NCBI GenBank assembly: GCA_964625245.1
Contig: CAZVAN010000023.1
Coordinates: 1-15,515, forward strand
Direction of reading: 5' to 3'
From: CAZVAN01 sp964625245
GTDB taxonomy: Bacteria; Patescibacteriota; Saccharimonadia; Saccharimonadales; UBA10212
Length of the DNA: 15,515 nt
In this document: one piece after another, positions 15,029 through 15,515 of the stretch
Layout: each line of letters starts with the position of its first letter
Numbering within the stretch: the first letter of the stretch is position 1
Translations under genes and position numbers: made by a program
The notes under the pieces: generated by a model
The model's input: only the letters and a program-made list of their open reading frames with translations
Databases searched by the model: none
What the model was told of the DNA's origin: nothing

Positions 15029-15509
15029 TTTGACTCCTCGCGCAAGGCGGCTTCTCGCCGCCATTGCGCACGTCGGCGACTTGAGTCGCACGACGACCAC
15101 CAACCGCCACACACCGCTCGATCATCCATTCTGACTGAAACAAACTCAGATCACCGACTTCCACACCGTTCTCAACCTGCTTCGGCAGCTTCTTCATAAA
15201 TGCAAAGCTTGCCCTGCCGCCGAATAGACGTTCAAACTCGTCTGCCGCATCGTGGATCGCCACCGTCACCGAAATACACTTCTCTAAATTCCACGCCACT
15301 AGCCTGCGATACTTCGGCCAGCCCTCGCAATGAAAGTCCACGGCTTCCCGCACCGGCCAGAGCGCCTCGCCATAGAAAATACTCAATGCAGATGTGTCAT
15401 AACAGCGCAGCTGCGCCAGTTCCACCGCAGACCTGGCCACAAACCCTATCATCCGCTCGCTGCTCACCGGCGCATCGCTGATCAACTTCACGAACCGCAT
15501 TCCATCCAT
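15018..15509 (-). CDS. Unrecognised protein whose C-terminus runs through a double-hairpin element
   Basis: 163 residues from the ATG at 15509; an ATG at 15500 is equally possible. No stop separates the frame from the right edge, so the gene may begin outside the window. The main part (1-135) is a plausible soluble alpha/beta protein, rich in Arg, Ala and aromatic residues (ERMIGFVARSAVELAQLR, WPKYRRLVAWNLEKC, FERLFGGRASFAFMKK), and I do not recognise it. Residues about 139-157 (RRATQVADVRNGGEKPPCA) are coded by double-hairpin copy D, so this tail is probably not ancestral. The stop lies 11 bases inside the next gene. If the element is a mobile repeat, it replaced the original end of this gene. 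If it is a leader RNA of the next gene, both functions share the same bases. Confidence 0.6.
   Translation of the reverse strand: MDGMRFVKLISDAPVSSERMIGFVARSAVELAQLRCYDTSALSIFYGEALWPVREAVDFHCEGWPKYRRLVAWNLEKCISVTVAIHDAADEFERLFGGRASFAFMKKLPKQVENGVEVGDLSLFQSEWMIERCVAVGGRRATQVADVRNGGEKPPCARSQNGS
15040..15095 (-). repeat. Double-hairpin element, copy D
   Basis: Hairpin 1 has outer arms GCGCAA 15040-15045 and TTGCGC 15064-15069, inner arms GGCGGC 15046-15051 and GCCGCC 15057-15062, loop TTCTC and bulged A 15063. Hairpin 2 has arms CGTCG-GCGAC 15071-15080 and GTCGC-CGACG 15085-15095 with bulged A 15090, loop TTGA. In gene orientation hairpin 1 runs straight into the AGGAG ribosome binding site of the gene at 15028, and the whole element lies in the coding end of the preceding gene. 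Confidence 0.83.
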
Positions 15510-15515
15510 GCTCAG

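Noticed and set aside
11649..15095. Double-hairpin copies as a CRISPR array
   Set aside because: The copies are far apart, lack regular spacers, differ in stem sequence and have no cas genes nearby.

Overview
The window is a stretch of double-stranded tailed-phage (or prophage) DNA with HK97-fold capsid genes. Every supported gene lies on the minus strand and is read from right to left. Runs of exactly 100 N at 9771-9870 and 11392-11491 look like scaffolding gaps of unknown length, so this is probably a metagenome-assembled scaffold. No tRNA, integrase, attachment site or CRISPR array is visible. The host cannot be fixed from the sequence. A lipoprotein with a Pro/Thr-rich linker and several kinds of small palindromic repeat are reminiscent, from memory, of Chloroflexi (Anaerolineae) genomes. 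That is inference only.

In transcription order: (1) 15509-14669 carries two unrecognised genes, the second with a CxxC. (2) A 223-base intergenic region, 14668-14446, holds two double-hairpin repeats on either side of a terminator-like hairpin. (3) 14445-12537 is a lysis-type cassette: two small membrane proteins, a membrane-anchored coiled-coil protein and a GH25 muramidase. A lipoprotein gene (12534-11704) follows. (4) 11637-9871 holds a gap-broken small gene, possibly the small terminase, and a large terminase lacking its last residues. (5) 9770-6727 is a very long reading frame joining an S80-type prohead protease, a scaffold-like helical region and the major capsid protein. A strong internal ribosome binding site in it could start a separate scaffold-capsid product. 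(6) 6707-4303 holds two translationally coupled glycosyltransferase genes inside the head operon. (7) 4318-1 holds adaptor, stopper, HK97 gp10-like, portal, MuF-like and tail-terminator-like genes. These are packed with 1-16 base overlaps or very short gaps, and the last runs off the left edge.

Together the genes cover DNA packaging, capsid assembly and maturation, the neck, and host lysis. Portal and MuF genes lie after the capsid and connector genes, whereas most HK97-like phages put them just after the terminase.

The most distinctive signal is a family of four double-hairpin elements (11649-11704, 14460-14514, 14600-14653, 15040-15095). They share architecture and loops, but their stem sequences differ with compensating changes. 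Three of the four sit directly before the ribosome binding site of a gene. They could be structured leader RNAs or REP/MITE-like small mobile repeats. A different palindromic repeat is embedded in frame in the large glycosyltransferase gene.
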